Assembly (NCBI GenBank): GCA_963978895.1
Contig: OZ022244.1
Coordinates: 1,607,395 to 1,671,394 of the forward strand
DNA length: 64,000 nucleotides
Reading direction: 5' to 3'
Source of the DNA: Erpobdella octoculata
Taxonomy: Eukaryota; Annelida; Clitellata; Hirudinida; Erpobdellidae
The notes under the pieces are model-generated. The model searched no databases, had not been told where the DNA came from, and saw only the letters and a list, made by a program, of their open reading frames with translations. This document shows positions 42,601 to 49,404 of this stretch, piece by piece (the first letter of the stretch is position 1; the number at the start of each line of letters is the position of its first letter). A program made the position numbers and the translations under genes.

Positions 42601-45600
42601 ATCGGGTTATGGTTATGGGAATGCTGGTGTCATAATGGGAATTGATATACAACTCAGAATATGGGTAACTGAGATGGCCTGAATCGGTGGTAGTAATGAT
42701 AAATCAATAGAAATTGGGATAATGATAATGTGATCGTGATAGTGCTCATTATTATAATTTTATTATAATTAATGCTAATTAACGTGTTATTATTCGTGTT
42801 TAATGAAACAGTGATAGTGCTGATTATTATAATTTTATTATAATTAAAGCTAATTACCGTGTTATTATTCGTGTTTAATGAAACAGTGATAGTGCTGATT
42901 ATTATAATTAATGCTAATTACCGTGTTAATATTCGTGTGTTTAAAACATGTTCCTCGTCGTCTCAGGAGGAGGAGTCAACTTACTATTCGCACATGAAGG
43001 AGTCATCCGCGGAGAAGCACGACGCGCAGGTTTACGACAGTGCCACCCAGGAGCAGCTTCAGAAGCAGCAGCCCGTCGACGTCGACACGGAAAAGGCTTA
43101 CGATGATGCGAACGGCGGAGACGACGTCCAATCGGAAGAAGATGACGACAAGATGAATGTCGATGTGAGTTTGTGATTGGCTAGTTGAGGACTGTTGTGT
43201 GATCAATCACAAAATGATATTATTTTTATTCAATTAGTATTATTTTTGTTCAATTAATATTATATTTATTTTATTACTATTAATTTTATTCAATTAATAT
43301 TATATTTATTTTATTACTATTAATTTTATTAAATTAAAATTTCCATTCAATTAATTTTATTCAATTAATATTATATTTATTAAATCATTATAATTTCTAT
43401 TCAATTGATATTATTTTTATTATAGTTAAAAATATATTATTGCAATTCGTTTAGGAAATCCCAGAACTGCAGCCAAAACCTCTTAAGAATGCATCAACGA
43501 AGAAGAATCCGAACGTCGATCAAGCCGACCCGGACGAGACGAAACGAGACTCTGACGAGACAAATTTGAACACCGAAGGTGACTATATACAGCTTAACAC
43601 TGTCGCAAGAGGTCTCAATTCAGTCATCAGCTGTCCCAGTCTCGTATCGCGCGAGGAGGTTAAAATTTGTGGTTAATTAGTTTTATTATTAGCATAATGC
43701 GAGTTCATAAATGATTTCGTTTTTCACACAGACGGACAGAAAAGAGCAGGAGGAGTTCAAACGAAAGATGACCAATGACGTGAAGCGTGTCAACAATAAA
43801 ATCGACCAATCACAGGTAACTATGATTCTATCACACTTCTATATATACATATATGTGTGTGTGAGTGTGATGCTTCTAAATTCTGCTGTTAGCTCTAACT
43901 CTGCTCAAATTCTTTCAAGTCTTATTCTAAACTATGATTCTGTTACACTTCTATATACATACGTGATGATGCTTCTAAGTTCTGCTCTAATTCTATCAAG
44001 TTCTGTAAATTTTTTTTTAATTGAATTCCGAATTATTATTCTAATTCCGTTCTGTAAAATTCCGAATTTATAGAATTCCGAAATGCAGAAACTGTGGCAG
44101 ACGTACGAGGCTTCGACATCGCAGCTGTCTCAAGACCTCTGCGAGCAGCTGAGACTCATACTCGAACCTACGCAGGCATCAAAACTCAGGTAATTGGAAT
44201 AAATTAAGACGCGTACGGTGACTAATGTAAATCGTAAAGTGTCTGAATCAGTTACGATAATTTATGTTTTACATACTTATATATTTTGTTTTTTAATCTC
44301 GTTATTGTATTTTCAACTAATTATAAATATCATTAATTTTAATTACTATGGTAATGATGATGATGATGACGACGGTGATGATGATGATGATTGCAGAGGA
44401 GATTATAGAACGGGAAAAAGAATAAGCATGAGGAAGGTCATCCAGTACGTGGCCAGTCAGTTCCGAAAGGACAGGATTTGGCTGAGGAGGACCCGACCGA
44501 GCAAGAGGCAGTACCGGGTGATGCTGGCCATCGATGACTCGAGGAGCATGTTCTCTAATAACTCAAAAGAGGTGGGTGGTGGTGATGATGATGGTGGGGA
44601 TAATGATGATGATGATGATGGTATTGATTTTAGTAGTGGCAATGATGTGGTTATGGTGTTGAGGATGGTGATGATGATGATTATGATTATGGTATTGGTC
44701 TTAGTAGTGGCAATGATGTGGTTATGGTGTTGAGGATGATGGTGACGGTGATGATGATTATGGTACTGATTTTAGTAATGATGATGATGGTACTGGTTGT
44801 AGTAGTGATGATGATGGTGGTGATGTGAATATGGTATTGAGGATGATAATGATGGTAGTGATGGTAATGCTTGTGGTGATGATGATGATGGCAATTACAA
44901 CCATGAGTAATCTCGGGCAATAACGGTTAAAATTTTTTTGATCCAGTTGGCATTTGAATCCCTGGCTGTAATCACGAGCGCCCTCACGAAGTTGGAGGTC
45001 GGACAGCTCGGACTCTGCAGGTTTGTCCTCAATAATAGTACAAATAAAATAATGTCCTCCCCAATTCCTTGATTATAGTACAAATAAATAATGAAATTAC
45101 TGCTGTTATTAAATGTACTTTAATATACATATAAATATACATATAATATTCATACAATTCCTCAATTGTAGTACAAATAAAATAATGACTAACTTATAAA
45201 TTAATAATTATTCATTGCAAAACCAGTTTTGGAGAAGAAGTGAAAGTCTTACATCCGTTCGGCAAGCCCTTCACCCCTCAGAGCGGCGCTGAGCTGGTCC
45301 AGAACCTCACTTTCGGGCAGAACTTAACCAACTTCATAGAAGTAAGTTTTTCTCTCACAAATTAACTTTTTTATAGATGGTAGCAGAATAACTACCCAGC
45401 CAAGTCAGAACGAAGCAAGTTACCGAAACGTAATTTTGTAATAAACATAAAACTAATCTAAGTTTTACTAGTAGTGCTGGGACATGACTTCTTTAGCCAT
45501 GGGTTATACACAGAAACTATGCAGAGTAAAACCAATTCGTATATACCATAATATAGGTCTTACTTTTTACATTTAAACAGTCAATGTACTTTACAATTTT

Positions 45601-46723
45601 ACTAATTATAGACCAAAAGTGGACTTGCTTCCTTTTTAGCTCTGGCAGGGCAGATTACCGTGCATTGATTTAAGATTTAAGTGTACTTTGGCACGTAATA
45701 AGCGATAGCGATTTAACGTAAAAACTTTATCCTCTCCAGATGCTGCAAACAGTTACAGGCCTCTTCTCGGAGCAGAACTACCGGCAGCCCCTGCAGCAGG
45801 CGCAGGCCGGGGCAAGCTCAGCTGCGCACCAGCTGCTGATCGTCCTGTCCGACGGCATAATCCAGGAGTCGACGAGCGAAGTCCTGAAAGCTGTCAGGTG
45901 TGCATCCGATTGCAAGGTATTCATCGTATTCGTCATCATAGACAGCGTCGACAACAGGGTACGTCATCCGTTTTTTGTTCTCCGATCATTTTAAAAGTGC
46001 ATTAAAATCAACTAAACGATTTTAACATTGACACTATATTTGAGCTATCTGTAGAGTGAGTGTTGTTTGTGTGTCTTCTAGCATTACTGAAAGATTATAC
46101 AAACTGTGCTATCTATAGATTGAGTGTTGTTTGTGTGTTTTCTAGCATTCTAGTGTATCATTATCTGTGAACATTTAAATCACATTTTGCTCTGTGTGCC
46201 TTATGATTTTTTGCAATATTTGTGAAGTTTTGTTGAAATGTGGGATAAAAAACGTCAAAATAGTTGCTGTGATTGCTGCGAATGTAATTTAATTAGTCAT
46301 TCGGTTGACATTTTGATAAACTGTGCACATTCCTACTTTTAACTTAAATCTCATTTTCGTGACTTCCAGGATTCCATTTTCGACAGAAAATCCATTCAGA
46401 CGGATCACAATGACAAAGTCAGTGTTTCGTTTTTAATCGAACCATGAATAAATTATGTTTAATATGAATATTCAAATCAATTTATAAATTAATTGCTTAA
46501 TATGAATATTCAAATCAATTTATTTATTAATTGTTTAATATGAATATTCAAATCAATTTATGTACTAATTTTAACATGATTAACATCATCTTTACAGTTA
46601 AAGATCGTGCCCTACATGGACAGTTTCCCGTTTCCTTTTTACTCTGTCATCAGAGACGTCAAGAAACTTCCGCAGACGTTGGCAGATGCTCTGAGGCAGT
46701 GGTTTGAATTGATAGCGGGCTGA
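5272..46723 (+). CDS. MDN1: Midasin (MDN1/REA1), 98 exons, N-terminus not in window
   Basis: Midasin is a nuclear dynein-like AAA ATPase. It rides on pre-60S ribosomal particles and uses ATP hydrolysis to pull off the WDR12 (Ytm1) and NLE1 (Rsa4) assembly factors through its C-terminal MIDAS domain. I placed 98 exons with GT-AG borders and consistent phase; together they give 15858 bases, that is 5285 codons plus TGA. That fits vertebrate midasin (about 5600 residues) minus the N-terminal 300 or so. Order: AAA1 to AAA6 (residues 1-2147), helical linker (2148-4369), Asp/Glu-rich region (4370-4972), MIDAS (4973-5285). The ATG at 5272 sits directly after an AG, has no upstream in-frame ATG before a stop, and the homology already begins inside the protein there. 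I therefore read it as an internal exon, not a start. Exon-level coordinates are given in the segment entries below. Confidence 0.95.
7325..7510 (+). repeat. Intron minisatellite, aaataatattgataaata type
   Basis: In midasin intron 5. Units around 18-26 bp built on attgataaataa, about eight diverged copies. No coding potential. Confidence 0.8.
7735..7905 (+). repeat. Intron minisatellite, about 23 bp unit
   Basis: In midasin intron 6. Unit aattaaaatataaattaata, about seven near-identical copies. Confidence 0.85.
8014..11660 (+). CDS. MDN1: Midasin exons 7-16: AAA2 module
   Basis: Exons 8014-8165, 8341-8401, 8558-8672, 8925-9113, 9478-9614, 10136-10240, 10354-10536, 10883-10958, 11072-11210, 11552-11660. 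Walker A GETGTGKTS is in exon 7. The conserved NMNQQSDSSDLLGGYRPVD spans exons 8-9, Walker B WVLLDEINLA is in exon 11, sensor FACMNPAVDVGKKDLP in exon 12, and the arginine-finger region GFRNRF at the exon 12/13 joint. Exon 14 carries RALCRALR. All Walker and sensor residues needed for ATP turnover look intact. Confidence 0.94.
9613..9683 (+). repeat. 36-bp tandem duplication containing the exon 11 donor
   Basis: gggtgagtttgttataaata and its downstream aagtggatatca occur twice in direct succession. The first copy starts at the real exon 11 donor (exon ends 9614), the second begins 36 bases later. The second copy is an identical ten-base or longer donor match. Confidence 0.85.
10540..10690 (+). 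repeat. Intron minisatellite, about 28-30 bp unit
   Basis: In midasin intron 13, five copies of a unit containing tgataattatcgaatacgat. The unit contains the self-complementary gataattatc. Confidence 0.85.
11222..11400 (+). repeat. Intron minisatellite, about 26 bp unit
   Basis: In midasin intron 15. Unit ttagattaataattttaatt, about six copies with drift towards the 3' end. Confidence 0.8.
11936..13643 (+). CDS. MDN1: Midasin exons 17-21: AAA3 module
   Basis: Exons 11936-12111, 12322-12413, 12720-12836, 13016-13162, 13496-13643. Walker A is GETSVGKTS, followed by RINNHEHTDVQEYIG. Walker B is WIILDELNLAPTDVLEALNR in exon 18. The sensor FATQNPPGFYGGRK ends exon 19, and RAFRNRFVELHFDELPS follows in exon 20. 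GFITLRELFRWAERYR closes the ring. This is the most conserved of the rings seen here; every border keeps frame. Confidence 0.95.
12837..12955 (+). repeat. GATG minisatellite at exon 19 donor, 24 bp unit
   Basis: Unit ggtgatgatgatactgggga, about four to five copies, starting at the donor of exon 19 (gtgaggtggtgg). In the reverse frames it reads as Pro/Ser or His/Tyr repeats, which are artefacts. Confidence 0.88.
13150..13285 (+). repeat. 15-bp minisatellite at exon 20 donor
   Basis: Unit tgtttgtaatacagg alternating with tgtttgcagtacagg, about eight units (30-bp higher-order repeat). Each unit contains tacag|gtg, the same word as the true junction ttacag|gtgag at 13162/13163. Confidence 0.85.
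13826..16612 (+). CDS. MDN1: Midasin exons 22-26: AAA4 module
   Basis: Exons 13826-14258, 14768-14900, 15293-15777, 16024-16178, 16463-16612. Exon 22 starts with GFMLLAGRVR and then has a Lys/Glu-rich insert (about 14025-14110) that is longer and more charged than in vertebrate midasin. Walker A is GETGCGKTT and is split by the exon 22/23 intron inside its first glycine codons. Walker B FLVDEISLADDS, sensor VATMNPGGDYGKKELS and LALRNRFTEIW lie in the large exon 24. VVSIRDLLSWTNF in exon 25 is the post-ring helix. Confidence 0.94.
14476..14690 (-). mobile_element. tRNA-derived SINE in midasin intron 22
   Basis: Read on the - strand the head (from 14690 down) gives ggtggcagagcggtagagcg, an A-box-like sequence, then agttcaagcctcac, a B-box-like sequence. 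A body with aactcccttaagcaaggagt follows; it is shared with the SINE at 47662. Flanked by AT-rich microsatellite. Not a functional tRNA gene: the cloverleaf is not complete. Confidence 0.75.
14940..15270 (+). repeat. Intron minisatellite, about 19 bp unit
   Basis: In midasin intron 23. Unit atgtaattatagaatatat, about sixteen copies, with tatat/gtaca variants that alternate. Confidence 0.88.
16775..19490 (+). CDS. MDN1: Midasin exons 27-32: AAA5 module
   Basis: Exons 16775-16983, 17484-17606, 18206-18511, 18597-18701, 18784-18885, 19266-19490. Walker A GSPGVGKTS is in exon 27. DITDLFGADLPVDGGKCGE opens exon 28. Walker B WIVLDE-LNLATQ is split by the exon 28/29 intron, whose 3' end is a six-copy tandem repeat of the acceptor. 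Exon 29 holds the sensor FACQNPVAEGGDRKGLPKSF and NRFTQVYVD. Exon 30 has FNLRDLMRWCQLC. Confidence 0.95.
17030..17340 (+). repeat. Intron minisatellite, about 19-20 bp unit
   Basis: In midasin intron 27. Units such as gcaatacagtgctaatgt, roughly fifteen diverged copies. The frame through it is open only by virtue of the repeat. Confidence 0.85.
17720..18214 (+). repeat. 81-bp tandem repeat carrying the exon 29 splice acceptor
   Basis: Six copies. Each contains gtcgactaagtcttagctgt, then ttattggatgcag, then CTGAATTTG. The cag 3' ends fall at 17803, 17884, 17965, 18046, 18127 and 18205 (spacing 81, 81, 81, 81, 78). Only the last is followed by the true exon (GCCACGCAG); in the others CTGAATTTG is followed by ctatattcg. 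See findings. Confidence 0.95.
19671..20240 (+). repeat. 80-bp tandem repeat ending at exon 33
   Basis: About seven copies starting gtaacatgta or gtaacacgta at 19671, 19751, 19831, 19911, 19991, 20071 and 20154. The unit includes tagtattgataaagtgtcgt. The array runs up to about 11 bases from the exon 33 acceptor (exon starts 20252) but does not include it. Confidence 0.9.
20252..22300 (+). CDS. MDN1: Midasin exons 33-38: AAA6 module
   Basis: Exons 20252-20516, 20868-21005, 21288-21477, 21595-21714, 21818-21905, 22022-22300. Walker A is GPSGSGKTC, then MNSGMDTTELLGSFEQV. The Walker B position reads WIVLDNINFC: the usual acidic Glu is Asn, as in other midasin AAA6 rings, so this ring probably does not hydrolyse ATP. 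FLTMDPKNGDISRAMRNRG is the sensor/finger region. Exon 35 starts at a tandem CAGCAG acceptor, so an extra Ala is optional. Confidence 0.93.
22612..37730 (+). CDS. MDN1: Midasin exons 39-77: helical linker
   Basis: Exons: 22612-22799, 22960-23225, 23386-23476, 23624-23766, 23849-23982, 24422-24582, 24993-25137, 25212-25389, 25543-25916, 26190-26372, 26605-26870, 27088-27484, 28066-28281, 28585-28854, 28968-29042, 29203-29381, 29849-30131, 30308-30512, 30750-30833, 31015-31121, 31211-31336, 31626-31816, 31970-32078, 32328-32502, 32783-32892, 33098-33382, 33462-33579, 33918-34064, 34355-34478, 34575-34680, 34765-34880, 35102-35177, 35424-35633, 35831-35895, 36174-36394, 36562-36807, 37230-37294, 37377-37535, 37659-37730. 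This about 2200-residue stalk separates the ring from the MIDAS tip. Its sequence is fast-evolving, but landmarks match midasin: EASLYRFRSGTKLLSEEE (exon 55), SPLGEFQPRLK (62), YYKQFSESI and EPIEKELK (63), GLSHKKGLA (67). Exons 39-54 and 69-75 rest mainly on phase and splice signals. Confidence 0.85.
24180..24400 (+). repeat. AT-rich intron repeat, attaattatataaat type
   Basis: In midasin intron 43. About ten short diverged units of the form tattaattatacaaa. Confidence 0.75.
24610..24860 (+). repeat. 18-bp intron minisatellite
   Basis: In midasin intron 44. Unit attatttatcattatcat, about fourteen copies, giving open but meaningless frames (YHYHI, LSLSYY, MINNI). Confidence 0.88.
26395..26530 (+). 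repeat. Short intron minisatellite, ctgggtcttgatac type
   Basis: In midasin intron 48, about six diverged units of ccttgatctgggtcttgat. Confidence 0.75.
27540..27995 (+). repeat. 24-bp intron minisatellite, about 19 copies
   Basis: In midasin intron 50. Near-identical units aataatagtttatttaattg plus acaa; one unit has ttttattaac and one aattaac. The homogeneity suggests recent expansion. Confidence 0.93.
28318..28470 (+). repeat. 21-bp intron minisatellite
   Basis: In midasin intron 51. Units attcatgagtaataaattaa, about seven copies. Confidence 0.8.
29583..29735 (+). mobile_element. tRNA-derived SINE in midasin intron 54
   Basis: A-box-like ttggtctagtggtttagac, B-box-like gggatcgagtcc about 30 bases later, then a body. 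Preceded by (ATT)n. The head resembles the fragment at 59655-59752 (- strand), so it is a second SINE family distinct from the one at 14476 and 47662. Confidence 0.65.
31817..31900 (+). repeat. GATG microsatellite directly after exon 60 donor
   Basis: (GATGATGATG) with GGT interruptions starting within eight bases of the gtaagc donor. Similar donor-adjacent tracts occur after the donors at 18512, 21006, 31337, 32893, 34881, 35178, 39279, 41117 and 44572. Confidence 0.85.
32580..32720 (+). mobile_element. Dispersed repeat R1, 5' fragment
   Basis: In midasin intron 62. Shares gttacccggagtttttagag, the following tttttct and the ccttccctgcttgctctccc segment with the longer copy at 4235. Preceded by a short (TA)n. 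Confidence 0.6.
33600..33910 (+). repeat. Diverged intron repeat, tagcataatcatttagcttg type
   Basis: In midasin intron 65. About ten degenerate units of roughly 30 bp. Confidence 0.7.
35900..36178 (+). repeat. 64-bp tandem repeat carrying the exon 73 splice acceptor
   Basis: Copies end in cag|CTTGG at 35981, 36045, 36109 and 36173 (exact 64-bp spacing). Each unit has aataaaattaactttgcat, with a ttaac branch-like word about 20 bases before cag. The first three continue aataattatcatgc; only the last continues into coding CGCCCATTG (exon 73 starts 36174). A degraded first half-copy lies just after the exon 72 donor. Confidence 0.95.
36860..37190 (+). repeat. 17-bp intron minisatellite, about 18 copies
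   Basis: In midasin intron 74. Unit aataatatttaataaat, almost uniform. Confidence 0.92.
37933..43658 (+). CDS. MDN1: Midasin exons 78-90: Asp/Glu-rich region
   Basis: Exons 37933-38079, 38671-38806, 39127-39278, 39382-39555, 40054-40183, 40412-40504, 40781-40879, 41058-41116, 41643-41807, 41908-42018, 42203-42343, 42967-43164, 43455-43658. Midasin signatures are FEDIEEGGMDEGEGIRDVSE, DIDKQMGDVGDD with DEKLDEKMWGDD, PENLNLDGDD, and AKKRLKTVD followed by DAQVYDSATQEQ. The basic SRKRQRE and KKRLK clusters in exon 88 are a likely nuclear localisation signal. This flexible acidic tether lets MIDAS swing to the ring. Exon 84 contains a (GAT)5GGT stretch resembling the intronic microsatellites. Confidence 0.92.
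38085..38600 (+). repeat. 16-bp intron minisatellite
   Basis: In midasin intron 78. Unit gtgatcaattattacc with taatta/catga variants, about 28 copies. Each unit carries the palindrome tgatca. Confidence 0.9.
39575..40050 (+). repeat. Intron repeat (TTGA)n with tcatataa
   Basis: In midasin intron 81. Mixed ttgattgattgatcatataa units of about 16-24 bp, ending at the exon 82 acceptor region. Confidence 0.88.
40510..40640 (+). repeat. (TAATG)n-like microsatellite
   Basis: In midasin intron 83, atgtaatgtaatgta runs with interruptions. Confidence 0.8.
42735..42930 (+). repeat. Two and a half copies of an about 80-bp repeat
   Basis: In midasin intron 88. The unit contains taattaatgctaatta and gtgtttaatgaaacagtgat. 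An upstream GGTTATGGGAAT-type repeat with gtgagttcg words occupies 42405-42640. Confidence 0.8.
43732..46723 (+). CDS. MDN1: Midasin exons 91-98: MIDAS (VWA-like) domain and stop
   Basis: Exons 43732-43815, 44089-44189, 44397-44571, 44947-45020, 45227-45341, 45740-45958, 46370-46417, 46598-46723. LCEQLRLILEPTQASKL leads into GDYRTGKRISMRKVI and IWLRRTRPSKRQYRV. The metal-ion-dependent adhesion site DxSxS is present as DDSRS in exon 93, and the third metal ligand region as VLSDG in exon 96. The domain binds the ubiquitin-like domains of NLE1 and WDR12 through Mg2+. The protein ends ALRQWFELIAG, as midasins do, with TGA at 46721-46723. Confidence 0.95.
44572..44900 (+). repeat. GATG/GGT microsatellite after exon 93 donor
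   Basis: Long imperfect ggtgatgatgatgg tract with a longer repeat (ggttatggtgttgaggatg). It starts at the donor gtgggtggtggtg of exon 93. A similar tract (44347-44390) abuts the acceptor of exon 93, so the MIDAS exon is bracketed by GATG repeats. Confidence 0.85.
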
Positions 46724-46826
46724 TCAACCGCGAGATGGAACGGGAAGAAGATCATGGGAAGATCATGGGACTGAGCTGTTGTATAAAATGTAGAACTTTT
46801 TATTCTGATTCGCTTGCTGCGCTGTT

Positions 46827-46832
46827 AATAAA
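46827..46832 (+). terminator. MDN1: Poly(A) signal of midasin
   Basis: AATAAA about 100 bases after the midasin stop codon, the first canonical hexamer downstream, followed by a T-rich stretch. It implies a short 3' UTR. Confidence 0.8.
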
Positions 46833-47029
46833 CGTGTTTTATGATTTTTAAACGACTTTCAAGAGTTTTTGAACAGAGTTCTAAGAACTTCTTTTGGATT
46901 TGTAATCCATTATAGATCTGTATGGGAATAGATGTGGTTTTAGAGTCATCCAAACGGTTCAGGCCGATGTTTTTGTACCAAATTAGTTAATGTAACACAG
47001 CTTGAAGCTTTCAAGCAACTTTTAGCAAA

Positions 47030-47130
47030 TCAGCGAAAGAGCGAGCGGGATTGGGAAAAGCGAGTGGGAGCGGGGCGGGGAAGAAAACGAATACGAGAGA
47101 GAAAACCCCCGGGTGACACCGCTAGTATGA
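47030..47130 (-). mobile_element. Dispersed repeat R1, 5' fragment, reverse
   Basis: On the - strand this gives cacccgggggttttctct followed by a pyrimidine-rich run with ccgctcccactcgc, like the start of the copy at 4235. The gap 46833-47029 before it holds nothing recognised. Confidence 0.5.
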
Positions 47131-47207
47131 AAATAAAATTTATTGCCTTGGTATACCTACTAGCTCCTACCGAAATGGTGAGGCGAACCGAACCAAATGG
47201 AGTTTTT

Positions 47208-47414
47208 TTAAGTAAGGAAATTAGCATCTCCAGTTATTTGTTGTACATCAAGACCCATGGGATGCCCCAAACTGACACAAGCATATTCCGCAGTCGAAAA
47301 TTTGAACAAGACATGCTTCACAACTTGAATAAAATTCTCTTCACCACAAAATATATGGCGTGATTTCAGGTCAAACTTCTCTACTGAGGTGTTTAGATCC
47401 ACCCGTGTTATTTT
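47208..47414 (-). CDS. Possible terminal exon of an unrecognised gene
   Basis: On the - strand, an unusually good acceptor (long T run from the A tract at 47436-47461, then ttgttcag) precedes 68 codons and TAA. An AATAAA for this strand is at 47144-47139, about 65 bases past the stop. The peptide has ordinary composition, with segments FDLKSRHIFCGEENFIQ and AEYACVSLGHPMGLDV; I do not recognise the family. No upstream exon was found towards higher coordinates, so it may be a retrocopy or transposon relic. Confidence 0.3.
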   Translation of the reverse strand, partial: KITRVDLNTSVEKFDLKSRHIFCGEENFIQVVKHVLFKFSTAEYACVSLGHPMGLDVQQITGDANFLT

Positions 47415-47435
47415 CTGAACAAAAACAAGTAAAAC

Positions 47436-47461
47436 TAAAAAAAAAAAAAAAAAAAAAAAAT
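47436..47461 (+). repeat. Poly(A) tract, about 25 bases
   Basis: Homopolymer A run. On the - strand it would serve as a polypyrimidine tract for the exon call at 47208-47414, or it may be a retrotransposition tail. Confidence 0.9.
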
Positions 47462-47661
47462 TTTCACTTGACGTGATATACTTCTGGTGTATTTTTAAAG
47501 TTTGAGTAAGTTGGTTGGTATTTTGATTGTTTCTTTTTTAGATTTGACGGATACTTATTACATTTTAGTCTAATTGAAACGGAGACTAGACAAAACTGGT
47601 AGAGCATGGCCAAAGCTGGGGTCACTCACATAAAAGGGGAACTTCTTTCCATTTGTGAGAT

Positions 47662-47830
47662 GGAGACGGTAGTGGCGAAGCGGTAAAGCGTTCGCCTCTC
47701 GGCTTATTTGTCGGCGGTTCGAATCTCACTGGCGTCACGTCGTAGCTCCCTTAAGCAAGGAGTTTACACGCATTGCTCAGGTTGAGTGTCTCGCGGGGTT
47801 AACTAACTCCTTTCACTAGCCTAAGAAATA
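47662..47830 (+). mobile_element. tRNA-derived SINE
   Basis: A-box-like agtggcgaagcggtaaagcg, B-box-like ggttcgaatctcac, then ctcccttaagcaaggagttt. The same head and body order as the SINE at 14476 (- strand), so the two define one family. The anticodon arm is not tRNA-like enough for a gene. Confidence 0.75.
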
Positions 47831-48162
47831 ATAAATACTTTAAATCTATTGTAGTTTTTTCGCAATATGTCATGCAGCTTCTAAAGCTGATTGATAGTCA
47901 ACAACTTTTTAACATTTGTACCTATTGCAATTTATAAAGCGCTTTTAATCTTGTTTTTTTAACTTTTTCTTATTTCTGTTTGTTTGTAAATGTTTTGTCA
48001 TTGTTTCTAAAGAAACGCTGTTTTAAATTTATTAATAACGCTATGTTAATAACATCAAACCAAATTAAAAACATGCAATTAATAAGGTGGCTCAACTCTG
48101 TTGTATTTGTACATATATCACATATCATATATATCTATGATTTGTACATAAATATATATATT
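47831..48162. other. Non-coding stretch
   Basis: AT-rich. Contains a short tataaagcgcttt word (47935) typical of repeat family R2. No gene seen. Confidence 0.5.
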
Positions 48163-48693
48163 AGGGATGGACCGAAACTCGTCTCGGCAACTCGGACTCG
48201 GCCGATTTGGCGGTATACTCGGCAAAAGAAGAGTAGCCGAGGCCAAAGGGCTTGGATGATGCACTGGACTTTAAATACTAACTTATTGTTTTATAGAGCA
48301 GTTGTATGCAGTTAGATATTATGAGACTATGATGTGGACTTTGCAAGCTATACCTGTTTCAATAATTATCGTTACTTACTTTTTTTTCTTGTATTTATAT
48401 TATTTTCATTATTATTCCAATTTTTACGTTAATAAATTTATAATATTAACGAAGGTGTTAGAAAATATACCAGTTACAAAGGCATGTTATTTTAACTGAT
48501 TTATAATACAACAACACTGCCGACTTTTGTTGCCGCTTTACAATCGCCACACCGCCGTATGAGAATAATTCTCCTTGTTGAAAGCAATTTAATTTATATG
48601 ATTATATATACACTAAATCTCGGACTCGGTGAAAAATGACCCCAAAACTCGGTGCTCGGACTCGGCACCGAATTTGCCGCTCGGTCCATCCCT
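48163..48693. mobile_element. hAT-like MITE, 13-bp terminal inverted repeats
   Basis: Left end agggatggaccga (48163-48175), right end tcggtccatccct (48681-48693), exact complements. Subterminal ctcggactcgg repeats occur on both sides. No transposase frame. I could not see an 8-bp target duplication, so one flank may be rearranged. Confidence 0.7.
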
Positions 48694-48834
48694 CCCCTTT
48701 CCCGTTTCATAAGCCAAATTCCAGACCCAGGCCATCCTATCTAATTTTTTTAAAGGCCTTAAATCTCTATATACTTGGAGAAAAATTTCGGCCGGCTCGG
48801 CTCACTGATGACCCTAAAATCATGTCCCAGCCTG

Positions 48835-48912
48835 TGCAGTACCTTAGCAGCTAAAGTAGCAGCAAGAGTAACTATAGCAGCAGCAAGAGTAGCTATAGCA
48901 GCAGCAATAGTG
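48835..48912 (+). repeat. 21-bp repeat, agcagcagcaagagtagctat
   Basis: About three and a half copies shortly upstream of the Ly6-type gene. Confidence 0.75.
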
Positions 48913-48969
48913 GTAGATTTTTATTGGACAAGAATTTAACATTCTGCTTGAAATACCGAATTTATACAG

Positions 48970-49371
48970 AACGAAGTCTAGAGGTTTCAACTGGTCGCAC
49001 ATCTTGTGCCTTTTCCTGCTGCCGGAGTTGCCCAGTGTTCTAACTCTGAAATGTTATGACTGCTCGACTAGTGAAGAATGTATGGATCCACTGAACATAG
49101 AATCCGAAGAGGTAGCAATCTGCAAAGATCATTTCTGTTTAAAGCATTCGATGAATACGCACAGTAGGAATTTTATTTTGCTTCTTTTTTGGTCTCATTT
49201 GTTTTTATTTAATGGAAATTGGTTCAATTAACCAAAAACCGGCGTTGTGTGATCATTTGATTTGACATGAGATCTATTGGTCGGTTGTAAGGAAAATCAA
49301 TCAATGAATCAACCAACCAATCAATCCATCGATCGATGAATCGGTTGGTCGGTCGATCTTTCAATCAATCG

Positions 49372-49404
<33 letters not shown>

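Noticed and set aside
47064..47363. Plus-strand 99-codon frame
   Set aside because: Begins inside an R1 fragment, has no motif or exon signals, and is antisense to the better-supported terminal exon.
47662..47735. Functional tRNA gene
   Set aside because: A- and B-box-like words are present, but the arms do not pair as a tRNA and the body is shared with another SINE copy.
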